Shown piece after piece: positions 13,049-18,832 of a stretch of 19,555 nt of DNA; the stretch's first letter is position 1; every line of letters begins with the position of its first letter. A program made the translations under genes and the position numbers. Where the stretch lies: positions 1 through 19,555 of the forward strand of contig JBAYJM010000020.1 in the NCBI GenBank assembly GCA_041665065.1, read 5' to 3'. The notes beneath the pieces are model-generated. The model had not been told where the DNA came from. It saw nothing but the letters and a program-made list of their open reading frames with translations, and did not search any database. This DNA is from JBAYJM01 sp041665065 (GTDB lineage Bacteria > Patescibacteriota > Patescibacteriia > 2-01-FULL-39-33).

Positions 13049-13330
13049 ATGGCTAAAATGACCAAATCTCAAATTTTGAGTGCTTTATCCGATGCTACAG
13101 GCGTTTCAAAGAAGGACGTAGTAGCTTTAATGGATAAGCTTACTTCGATGGCTTATGTTGAAGTTAAGAAGAATGGTGAGTTCGTTGTTCCAGGAATCGG
13201 TAAATTAGTTAAGGTTCAGAGAAAGGCCAGAGAAGGCAGAAATCCTGCTACTGGTGAAACAATAAAAATTCCTGCTAAGACTGTTGTTAAATTCAGAGTT
13301 GCTAAAGCTGCAAAGGAAGCTGTCTTGTAA
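13049..13330 (+). CDS. HU family DNA-binding protein
   Basis: A 93-aa protein, the standard HU/IHF length. The N-terminal helical dimerisation part (MAKMTKSQILSALSDATGVSKKDVVALMDKL region, residues 1-31) is followed by the beta-saddle GEFVVPGIGKLVKV (about 43-56) and the DNA-intercalating arm KAREGRNPATGETIKIPAKTVVKF (about 59-82), including the conserved RNPxTG with Pro66 at the tip. HU homodimers bend DNA and compact the nucleoid. The gene has a relatively long leader (about 75 nt) and ends in a perfect terminator. Codon use is biased to AAG/GCT/GTT, as in highly expressed genes. Confidence 0.96.
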   Translation: MAKMTKSQILSALSDATGVSKKDVVALMDKLTSMAYVEVKKNGEFVVPGIGKLVKVQRKAREGRNPATGETIKIPAKTVVKFRVAKAAKEAVL

Positions 13331-13344
13331 AAACTCTTTATACA

Positions 13345-13375
13345 AAATCCCGCTTGGTAACAAGCGGGATTTTTT
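13345..13375 (+). terminator. Perfect intrinsic terminator after HU
   Basis: A perfect 12-bp stem (AAATCCCGCTTG with CAAGCGGGATTT), GTAA loop and T-run. Its T-run merges into the extended -10 of the next gene. Confidence 0.95.
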
Positions 13376-13383
13376 GTTATAAT
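13375..13383 (+). promoter_or_regulatory. Extended -10 promoter of the glycosyltransferase operon
   Basis: TGTTATAAT immediately follows the HU terminator; TTGGTA 18 nt upstream of the -10 could serve as a weak -35 but lies in the terminator stem. The leader is about 20 nt. Confidence 0.6.
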
Positions 13384-13409
13384 TATTTTATAGAATCATA
13401 TTATTATCT

Positions 13410-14744
13410 ATGTTCAAATTGCCTCATAAGGCTTGGGTGGTGACAGTTGATATGGGTTATGGCCACCAAAGAGCTGCTTACCCGTTAAAAACAATCGCTT
13501 ACGGTAAAATTATAACTGCGAATAATTATTTTGGCATTCCAAAGGGCGACAGGGCCATTTGGCAGGGGACGCGCGCTTTTTATGAATTTATTTCCAGGTT
13601 TAAAAGAATCCCCCTGATCGGAGGAGCTGCTTTTGATTTATATGATAAATTTCAGGCCATTCCCGATTTTTATCCAAAAAGGGATTTGTCAAAATCTAAT
13701 TTGCAATTAAGCCAAACCTATAATCTGTTTAAAAAGCATCAGTGGGGGAAGCATTTATTTGATAAGCTGGCCAAAAAACCAATTCCGCTGGTTACAACCT
13801 TTTTTGTAACTTCAATGATGGCGGAGTATTATAATTATCCTGGTGATATTTATTGCATTTTGTGCGATGCGGATATCAGCAGGACTTGGGTTCCGCCTAA
13901 GCCACAAAACAGCAGGATAATTTATCTTGCCTCAAATAAAAGAGTTGAGGAAAGGCTTAGGCTTTACGGCGTCAGGCAGGAAAAGATATTTTTAACCGGT
14001 TTTCCCTTGCCCGAAGAAAATGTCGGCCATGATTTAAATATTATAAAAAACGATTTGGGCGAAAGATTGATCCAGCTGGATCCGGAAAAAATTTATATCA
14101 ATCAATACAAAAAAACTTTGCAATCAAAATTAAAAGGAGCTCTACGATTGAGACCGATTAGGCCGATTACTATCACTTTTTGTGTTGGTGGGGCGGGAGC
14201 TCAACGAGAACTGGGTGTGGAGATAGTTCGCAGTTTGCATAATGAAATACGTAATAATAAAATAAAAATAAATTTAGTTGCCGGAATTAACAAAGAGGTG
14301 GCAAAGTTTTTTAGGGAGGAAATTTCAAAATTCAGACTAGGGAAGATTGGCAAAAAAAATATTAGAATAGTATTTGAAACATCCAAGCAGATTTATTTTT
14401 CACGTTTTAATCGGATTTTAAGAAACACCGATATTTTGTGGACCAAGCCCAGTGAACTTTCTTTTTATTGCGCCATGGGTTTGCCGATAATTATTGCGCC
14501 TCCGATCGGATCACAAGAGTTATTTAACCAAAAATGGCTTCAATCAATCGGCGCTGGCATTAATCAGGAAGATCCGCGCTATACCAATGAATGGTTGATG
14601 GATTGGATAAATTCCGGCTGGTTGGCTGATGCGGCTATGCAGGGCTTTACCGAGGCGCCAAAATTCGGGACTTATAATGTTGATAAGATTGTTTTTCATC
14701 ATTTTAAAGAAACTAAAAAATTCAAAACGGTTTTGCAGTATTAG
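13410..14744 (+). CDS. GT-B glycosyltransferase (GT28/MGDG synthase-like)
   Basis: A 444-aa protein with the two-domain GT-B layout. The N-terminal domain opens VVTVDMGYGHQRAAYPL (about residues 9-25), matching the GxGHxxAA loop of MGDG synthases and MurG-type enzymes. The C-terminal domain starts at about 250 with PITITFCVGGAGAQRELG (the GGxG nucleotide-phosphate loop) and continues with ILWTKPSELSFYCAMGLPIIIAPPIGSQE (about 349-377), the donor-sugar binding KPxxLS...A.G.P...PP..sQE signature of GT28. The unusual insert around residues 75-130 is rich in aromatic and basic residues and could contact membrane. The acceptor is not known; a lipid glycosyltransferase role is inferred. It is translationally linked to the trmH-like gene (1 nt gap). 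Confidence 0.8.
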   Translation: MFKLPHKAWVVTVDMGYGHQRAAYPLKTIAYGKIITANNYFGIPKGDRAIWQGTRAFYEFISRFKRIPLIGGAAFDLYDKFQAIPDFYPKRDLSKSNLQLSQTYNLFKKHQWGKHLFDKLAKKPIPLVTTFFVTSMMAEYYNYPGDIYCILCDADISRTWVPPKPQNSRIIYLASNKRVEERLRLYGVRQEKIFLTGFPLPEENVGHDLNIIKNDLGERLIQLDPEKIYINQYKKTLQSKLKGALRLRPIRPITITFCVGGAGAQRELGVEIVRSLHNEIRNNKIKINLVAGINKEVAKFFREEISKFRLGKIGKKNIRIVFETSKQIYFSRFNRILRNTDILWTKPSELSFYCAMGLPIIIAPPIGSQELFNQKWLQSIGAGINQEDPRYTNEWLMDWINSGWLADAAMQGFTEAPKFGTYNVDKIVFHHFKETKKFKTVLQY

Positions 14745-14745
14745 T

Positions 14746-15201
14746 ATGGCGGAAAAGGAATTGTATGTAATTTGTGAAAATATCAGGAGCCTATACAATG
14801 TAGGCTCTATTTTTAGAACAAGCGATGCTCTTGGCGTGAAGAAAATTTTTCTATGCGGCATAACCGGGACTCCCTTGCAAAGTGGTGTTTTAAAGGTGTC
14901 GTTGGGTGCTGAGAATTCGGTACCATGGGAGCATAATTGGCATGCTTGGAGAGCTGTTGAAAAATTGAAAAAACAAGGGGTGCAAATTGTGGCTTTGGAA
15001 TTGGGTAATGGAAGTATTAATATTGGTAAATTCAAGCCCAAGTTTCCTTGCGCTTTAATTATTGGCAATGAGGTTGATGGCGTGTCTAAAAGTTTATTAA
15101 AAAGGGCGGATGTTATCGTCAAAATTCCGATGAAAGGAATTAAGGAGTCAATGAATGTCTCAGTGGCTTTTGGAATTGCCACTTACAAAATTTTAGAGTA
15201 G
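14746..15201 (+). CDS. TrmH/SpoU-family RNA 2'-O-methyltransferase
   Basis: A 151-aa SPOUT methyltransferase, the minimal size for a TrmH-type catalytic domain without an RNA-binding extension. Motif 1 is NIRSLYNVGSIFRTSDALGV (12-31, with catalytic Arg24), motif 2 ALIIGNEVDGVS (103-114) and motif 3 IPMKGIKESMNVSVAFGIA (127-145, Met where Leu is usual in SLNVS). Members methylate ribose 2'-OH in tRNA (position 18 or 34) or 23S rRNA using SAM; the target is not evident. The start is set at ATG 14746, one base after the stop of the preceding gene; longer starts would overlap that gene and add an unrelated N-terminus. A degenerate tRNA follows immediately in the same transcript, an attractive but unproven link. 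Confidence 0.92.
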   Translation: MAEKELYVICENIRSLYNVGSIFRTSDALGVKKIFLCGITGTPLQSGVLKVSLGAENSVPWEHNWHAWRAVEKLKKQGVQIVALELGNGSINIGKFKPKFPCALIIGNEVDGVSKSLLKRADVIVKIPMKGIKESMNVSVAFGIATYKILE

Positions 15202-15272
15202 TGTGCTACAGCGCAGCTGGCTAGCGCGTGTCGTTCGGGACAATGAGGTGGGTTTAAATCCCTCTAGCCAGA
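15202..15272 (+). pseudogene. Degenerate tRNA-Pro (CGG)-like sequence
   Basis: A cloverleaf can be drawn directly after the trmH-like stop codon: D arm GCGC-AGCTGGCTA-GCGC, anticodon loop TTCGGGA (anticodon CGG, Pro) and T loop TTTAAAT. But the acceptor pairs in only 4 of 7 positions plus one wobble, the anticodon stem has a C-A mismatch and two wobbles, the T stem has a T-T mismatch, the variable loop is only 2 nt, and C56 is T. The 3' strand CTAGCCAG (15264-15271) is instead perfectly complementary to CTGGCTAG in the D arm (15217-15224). A tRNA relic is the likeliest reading. Confidence 0.55.
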
Positions 15273-15278
15273 TTTTGA

Positions 15279-15303
15279 AACACCATTAGATGGGTGTTTT
15301 TTT
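15279..15303 (+). terminator. Intrinsic terminator ending the glycosyltransferase-trmH-tRNA operon
   Basis: AACACC/GGTGTT, 6-bp stem, 8-nt loop, followed by a T-run. It abuts the terminator of the convergent GC-rich cassette D. Confidence 0.8.
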
Positions 15304-15344
15304 AAAAATAAAATGTCCCGCACCTCTCCGAAGAGTGGTGCGGG
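15304..15344 (-). terminator. Intrinsic terminator of the GT-A-like cassette gene
   Basis: On the minus strand an 8-bp perfect CCCGCACC/GGTGCGGG stem is followed by ACATTTTATTTTT. Its position facing the operon terminator makes a convergent double terminator. Confidence 0.88.
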
Positions 15345-15367
15345 CGCGTTATAGGTGTGCCGGCGCT

Positions 15368-16150
15368 CTACCAGTGGTAGACGTGGGCAGCTGCCCTGCA
15401 CACGCGCAGAGCATTGGCCAACTGTTTGCCGACTTTTGCCGAAGGTCGGTCTCTCTTGTTGATTGCAGGAACCTGGACGACCGTCGTGGGGACTTTGGCC
15501 GCCAGTGCTGACAGAGCCCAAGCTCCGTCGAATCCCCAGCCGATTTCTTCTGTCTGTACCGTTGCCATCAGGTCCAGGGCGACTTGATTGAAGATCTCAT
15601 CAACCTCGGTGAGCATCTTCGAAATACTCGGTCGCCAGATGACCTGAAATCCGTGGGCGCAAGATAGGCATAGTTGACGCTTGGTTGTTTGCCTGTAGAG
15701 TTCTTTGAAGGCATGATCATGAGCGAAGCCTTCCGGAGATTCAGGATCCAACAGATCCGGACAACCCGTAAAGTCCAAGTCGCCGATGGCGAGGCCTTGA
15801 ATTTCGATTGCGGCCTGGACGAGTCCTGCGATTTGATTCACCGGATGCTCGGCCGTGTCTAGCCGAACCACCACCTCGGCATCGTTCCGACTGGCGTACT
15901 CATAGCCTTGGCGCAGTGCCGCGGCCAAGCCACTCAGACAGTCAAACCGTGGGCTGGTGACAATCGGCTGGAAGCCTAATTCGGTCGCCAATCTTTCCGC
16001 ATCGCATGCTCCCTCTTCAGTCTGGAAGCCATTGAGGATTGGCACGACCTCTGTGTCATGCCCAGGCAACGCACCTTTGATTTCCGTTAGGAAATCTGGG
16101 GTTGTTGCCCTGTCCCCCTTAAATGAAGGAAACATTGCTACAATTTTCAC
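15368..16150 (-). CDS. GT-A-like (family 2 type) glycosyltransferase-like protein in GC-rich cassette D
   Basis: A 260-aa cytosolic protein starting at GTG 16150 with a strong SD (GGGAGGT, 5 nt spacing). Its first part resembles a GT-A/DPM1-type fold: MKIVAMFPSFKG at the N-terminus, VVPILNGFQTEEG (about 35-47), alternating helices with LSGLAAALRQGYEYASRNDAEVVVRLDTAEHP (about 72-103). The DTAEHP segment matches the DxD-like LDADLQHP position in GT2 enzymes, though the second Asp is replaced by Ala. The C-terminal half (FQVIWRPSISKML, IGWGFDGAWALSALA) has no assigned domain. The canonical DxD is incomplete, so activity is uncertain; it could be a noncatalytic or diverged member. GC-rich codon use, own promoter (16214-16242) and terminator mark it as a stand-alone acquired unit. 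Confidence 0.55.
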   Translation of the reverse strand: MKIVAMFPSFKGDRATTPDFLTEIKGALPGHDTEVVPILNGFQTEEGACDAERLATELGFQPIVTSPRFDCLSGLAAALRQGYEYASRNDAEVVVRLDTAEHPVNQIAGLVQAAIEIQGLAIGDLDFTGCPDLLDPESPEGFAHDHAFKELYRQTTKRQLCLSCAHGFQVIWRPSISKMLTEVDEIFNQVALDLMATVQTEEIGWGFDGAWALSALAAKVPTTVVQVPAINKRDRPSAKVGKQLANALRVCRAAAHVYHW

Positions 16151-16213
16151 GCTTTACCTCCCTCCCTGTTCCTGATAGCCAACACCACACGAAAGAACGA
16201 CTAACAACTTCAC

Positions 16214-16242
16214 ATTTTAGTCTAAAATTATTAATTTGTCAA
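16214..16242 (-). promoter_or_regulatory. Near-consensus promoter of cassette D
   Basis: On the minus strand TTGACA (16237-16242), an exact 17-nt spacer and TAAAAT (16214-16219). The leader is about 60 nt with a strong SD. The region 16151-16508 has no gene; it holds two divergent promoters and the leaders of cassettes D and E, with AT-rich DNA between the promoters. Confidence 0.82.
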
Positions 16243-16314
16243 GGTCTAGCGTTTGAAATATAAAATATAATAATCTAAATTTACATAAGATATACATACT
16301 TTCAATTAAAACTA

Positions 16315-16343
16315 TTGACAATTTCATTATTTCTTTATAATAT
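16315..16343 (+). promoter_or_regulatory. Promoter of cassette E
   Basis: TTGACA (16315-16320) with either TAATAT at 17 nt spacing (16338-16343) or TATAAT at 15 nt (16336-16341). The leader to ATG 16509 is about 160 nt, the longest in the window. Confidence 0.7.
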
Positions 16344-16472
16344 GTTCTGTTTAGTTCTTTGTAATTCCGGGTCTTTGCTGCGGTCCCGTTTATTATAGTA
16401 AGATGATCGGTTGTGGGTTTTTCTTAGGAGCGAGAGGGAACAGGGAGGAAAACCATAAACCGAAGTTGGAAG

Positions 16473-16500
16473 GTCGGTTCTCATCGGGGACCGACAGGAG
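16473..16500 (+). promoter_or_regulatory. Leader hairpin abutting the SD of cassette E
   Basis: GTCGGT (16473-16478) pairs with ACCGAC (16490-16495), and the SD AGGAG follows at once (16496-16500), 8 nt before the ATG. A protein or ligand binding the hairpin could control ribosome access. Confidence 0.45.
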
Positions 16501-16508
16501 AATCAGTC

Positions 16509-17024
16509 ATGGGCGCATTGGTATTGGCAAAGGTCGGACATCAACGGCAGTTGGTGTCGGCCACAGAGCGGTCGTCGTCGGAAACATTCCGACTGACCGC
16601 AAGTTTCAAGGACGGCTGGAAAGAAGCTGTCAACATCTTTCGCCAAAACTATGGCAAGGTTGATGGTCGCATAGTCAGAGCGCTTCCGGTAACATTCAAG
16701 GCCACTGGGTATTTTGTGGCATTAGATGTTTACACGGTAACTATCCCCGAAAGGATGGACACTGTAACGGCATCGAGTTGGGCGTACCGGATGGATCAGA
16801 ATAGTGCCTCAGCTGGGTTCTTCGCGCTGATGGCCTACGGCATACAGCACTTCAGGCAACTGGGGCAATATGAGAGAATAGTTGCCCTGGGCGATCACAT
16901 CCGTGAAGCTGGACACTGTCCGTCGGAGGTTCCAGTAATTATCGGTCACAGGCAAGAGGTTCGGCTGGAGCGTTTTTCGAAGGTCTGGCCGGCCGGAACG
17001 ACTTTCCTGCGCAGGAGGGTCTAA
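16509..17024 (+). CDS. Hypothetical 171-aa protein in GC-rich cassette E
   Basis: The ATG at 16509 has a good SD (AGGAG). I recognise no family. Residues 1-30 look disordered (GHQRQLVSATERSSSE), then a mixed alpha/beta segment (FRLTASFKDGWKEAVNIFRQNYGKVDGRIVRALPVTF, about 27-63), a beta-like VALDVYTVTIPER (about 70-82), a hydrophobic helix (AGFFALMAYGIQHFRQLG, about 101-118) and a basic C-terminus (FLRRRV). There is no signal peptide. It is GC-rich, a single-gene unit with its own promoter and terminator, arranged divergently from cassette D. A second frame (86 codons from 16403) overlaps the leader but lacks an SD and looks non-coding. Confidence 0.6.
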   Translation: MGALVLAKVGHQRQLVSATERSSSETFRLTASFKDGWKEAVNIFRQNYGKVDGRIVRALPVTFKATGYFVALDVYTVTIPERMDTVTASSWAYRMDQNSASAGFFALMAYGIQHFRQLGQYERIVALGDHIREAGHCPSEVPVIIGHRQEVRLERFSKVWPAGTTFLRRRV

Positions 17025-17080
17025 GGAGAAGGCGTATGTCATTGCAACGAGACGGTATTCGACCGTCGAGTCAGTATTGA

Positions 17081-17150
17081 GCGAGTAGTTCTGCGAAATA
17101 ACGAAGCTTTAGAGCAACGTAATTTGTGCAGAGAACGACTCGCCTTTTTT
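17081..17150 (+). terminator. Long-stem intrinsic terminator of cassette E
   Basis: GCGAGT and GTTCT...GC (17081-17094) pair with GC...AGAAC and ACTCGC (17128-17143), with one mismatch and small bulges. The loop is about 33 nt, followed by T6. Confidence 0.7.
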
Positions 17151-17207
17151 ATTGAAAAAAAAGTGAATAATTGTTAACATTAAATTGATAAAAATAATTT
17201 CAAATAC

Positions 17208-18053
17208 ATGAAAATTCTAATTATCGGCAATGGCTATGTTGGATCTAGATGCGCTAAAGAATGGCCAGATGCAGTAGTATCTGACAAAATGATTAATAAT
17301 CTAGAAGATGCTTTAAGTATTTTAAATGAGCACAATCCAGATGTTGTTTTAAATGCTGCAGGAATTATTGGCAGGCCCAATGTTGATTGGTGTGAAACCC
17401 ATCAATTCGAAACATTTTTTGGCAATGCGATTTTACCAATTATCATCGCCCAGGCTTGTGCGCAAAAAAATGTTTATCTTCTTCATATCGGCTCAGGCTG
17501 TATTTTTTATGGCGAGTCGCCGGATCCAAAAGGCTGGAAAGAAACTGATTTTGCAAATCCTTCTGCCACTTATTCAAGAGCAAAATATGCTGCCGACTTG
17601 GCATTGAGCATGTTGCCAAATGTGGGAATAGCCAGAATTAGAATGCCAATGGAAAGCGTGCCATTTCCCGGAAATATTATTGATAAGCTTGCATTATATA
17701 GTAAGATAATTGATGTTGAAAACAGTTTGACAGTTATTGAAGATATGATAAAAGTTTTTAGGCAGTTATTGGAAAAAAAGGCCGCTGGAATTTTTCATGT
17801 TACAAATCCGGGTAGTATTAAGCATAAAGAGATAATCGCCTTGTATAAAGAACTAGTTGATCCTAGTTATGAGACAGAGTGGATAAATGAAGACGAATTA
17901 GTTTCACGGGGCTTGGCTGTAAAAAAACGTTCAAGCAATATTTTGCAATCTGAAAATTTGGCAAAATTTGGAATTGAAATGCGTCCTGCCAAAGAAGCGG
18001 CCAGGGATTGTATGGTTAAATATGCCAAAGCTAAATTAGGCCAGTCGGCCTAG
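17208..18053 (+). CDS. NAD(P)-dependent SDR, RmlD-like sugar-nucleotide reductase/epimerase
   Basis: A 281-aa extended short-chain dehydrogenase. It starts with a Rossmann strand and GNGYVGS (residues 7-13, the GxxGxxG cofactor loop). It continues with PDVVLNAAGIIGRPNVDWCE (about 44-63, as in the RmlD LxNxAAxTxVDxxE motif), HIGSGCIFYGE (about 92-102) and the active-site YSRAK (Tyr125 to Lys129). The C-terminal part has HVTNPGSIKHKEI, typical of RmlD substrate-binding domains. RmlD reduces dTDP-4-dehydrorhamnose; relatives make other deoxysugars or act as epimerases, and no rmlABC genes are in view, so the exact reaction is open. Length and composition fit the host. It precedes uppS, which has its own promoter. 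Confidence 0.85.
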   Translation: MKILIIGNGYVGSRCAKEWPDAVVSDKMINNLEDALSILNEHNPDVVLNAAGIIGRPNVDWCETHQFETFFGNAILPIIIAQACAQKNVYLLHIGSGCIFYGESPDPKGWKETDFANPSATYSRAKYAADLALSMLPNVGIARIRMPMESVPFPGNIIDKLALYSKIIDVENSLTVIEDMIKVFRQLLEKKAAGIFHVTNPGSIKHKEIIALYKELVDPSYETEWINEDELVSRGLAVKKRSSNILQSENLAKFGIEMRPAKEAARDCMVKYAKAKLGQSA

Positions 18054-18054
18054 G

Positions 18055-18083
18055 TTGACTAAATTCTGAAAACATCATAAAAT
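18055..18083 (+). promoter_or_regulatory. Promoter of uppS operon
   Basis: TTGACT (18055-18060), an exact 17-nt spacer and TAAAAT (18078-18083). The leader is about 60 nt, longer than for most host genes, and contains the hairpin below. Confidence 0.75.
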
Positions 18084-18113
18084 TAAGCTAAGTCTTAATT
18101 ATAAATTAATTTT

Positions 18114-18135
18114 TTAGGCGGTTAAAACCGCTTAA
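18114..18135 (+). promoter_or_regulatory. Leader hairpin before uppS
   Basis: TTAGGCGGT and ACCGCTTAA form a 9-bp stem (one G-T wobble) with a TAAA loop, 13 nt before the ATG. No T-run follows, so it is not a terminator; a role in mRNA stability or translation is possible. Confidence 0.55.
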
Positions 18136-18148
18136 TTACGATACTTAA

Positions 18149-18832
18149 ATGGCAGAATTAAATCATTTAGCAATCATAATGGATGGCAATAGGCGCTGGG
18201 CCAAAGAGCGCGGGAAGATTGGAATTTTCGGACATCAAGAAGGATACAAAAGATTTAAAGAAATTGCCCAGCTGTGCAGAAAAAAGGGTATAAACACATT
18301 GACTGTTTATGCTTTTTCAACAGAAAATTGGAAACGTGAAAATGAAGAAGTGGACTCATTGATAGGCCTTCTTCGTTTTGCTTTGGACAAAGAAATAGAC
18401 GGGCTTCATAAGGATAATATTCGCGTCAGGATTTTAGGCAGGCGCGATAATCTTCCTAAGGACTTGCAAAAGTCCATAACTGAAGCAGAAGAAAGAACTA
18501 AAAATAATAATGGCGGCAATTTAAATATTGCAATCTCTTATGGCGGACGCGAGGAAATCACTAATGCAGTCAGAAGAATCGTAGCATCTGGCATAAGCTC
18601 AGAATTAATTACAGAAGAAATAGTGGCGGACAATCTATATACTGGCGGACAGGCTGACCCGGAATTATTGGTCAGATGTGGAGGTCAAAAAAGATTGTCC
18701 AATTTTCTGCTTTGGCAGTTAGCATACACTGAAATTTATTTCAGCGATGTGTTCTGGCCTGATTTTAATGAGAGTGAGTTAGATAAAGCGCTTGAATTTT
18801 TCAATCAGAGCAAAAGAAACTTTGGCAAATAA
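18149..18832 (+). CDS. uppS: Isoprenyl transferase / undecaprenyl diphosphate synthase
   Basis: A 227-aa cis-prenyltransferase that adds isopentenyl units to an allylic diphosphate, making the lipid carrier for cell-wall and glycan synthesis. Family motifs: IIMDGNRRWA (9-18, Mg-binding Asp12), TVYAFSTENWKR (52-63), NIAISYGGREEI (126-137) and the C-terminal RCGGQKRLSNFLLWQ (176-190) with YTEIYF. In most members the last motif reads R-T-G-G-E-x-R-x-S-N-F; here Thr is Cys177 and Glu is Gln180, an unusual change near the IPP site. The second conserved Glu195 is kept. The ATG lacks a clear SD. The stop codon TAA overlaps the ATG of the next gene (TAATG), so the two prenyl synthases are translationally coupled. 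Confidence 0.95.
   Translation: MAELNHLAIIMDGNRRWAKERGKIGIFGHQEGYKRFKEIAQLCRKKGINTLTVYAFSTENWKRENEEVDSLIGLLRFALDKEIDGLHKDNIRVRILGRRDNLPKDLQKSITEAEERTKNNNGGNLNIAISYGGREEITNAVRRIVASGISSELITEEIVADNLYTGGQADPELLVRCGGQKRLSNFLLWQLAYTEIYFSDVFWPDFNESELDKALEFFNQSKRNFGK

Noticed and set aside
14544..15182. 212-codon minus-strand ORF opposite the glycosyltransferase and trmH genes
   Set aside because: Antisense to two genes with clear catalytic motifs; no regulatory signals of its own.
16403..16663. 86-codon plus-strand ORF in the leader of cassette E
   Set aside because: No SD, Gly/Arg-rich shadow-like composition, overlaps the better-supported 171-aa gene in another frame.
1799..17150. Integron gene-cassette array
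   Set aside because: The GC-rich units are scattered, carry their own promoters, and have no recognisable attC sites or integrase in the window.
1799..17150. Assembly contamination as the explanation for the GC-rich islands
   Set aside because: Five small islands with smooth AT-rich promoters and orderly terminators on both sides are unlikely to be chimeric joins. Read coverage was not available, so this is not fully excluded.
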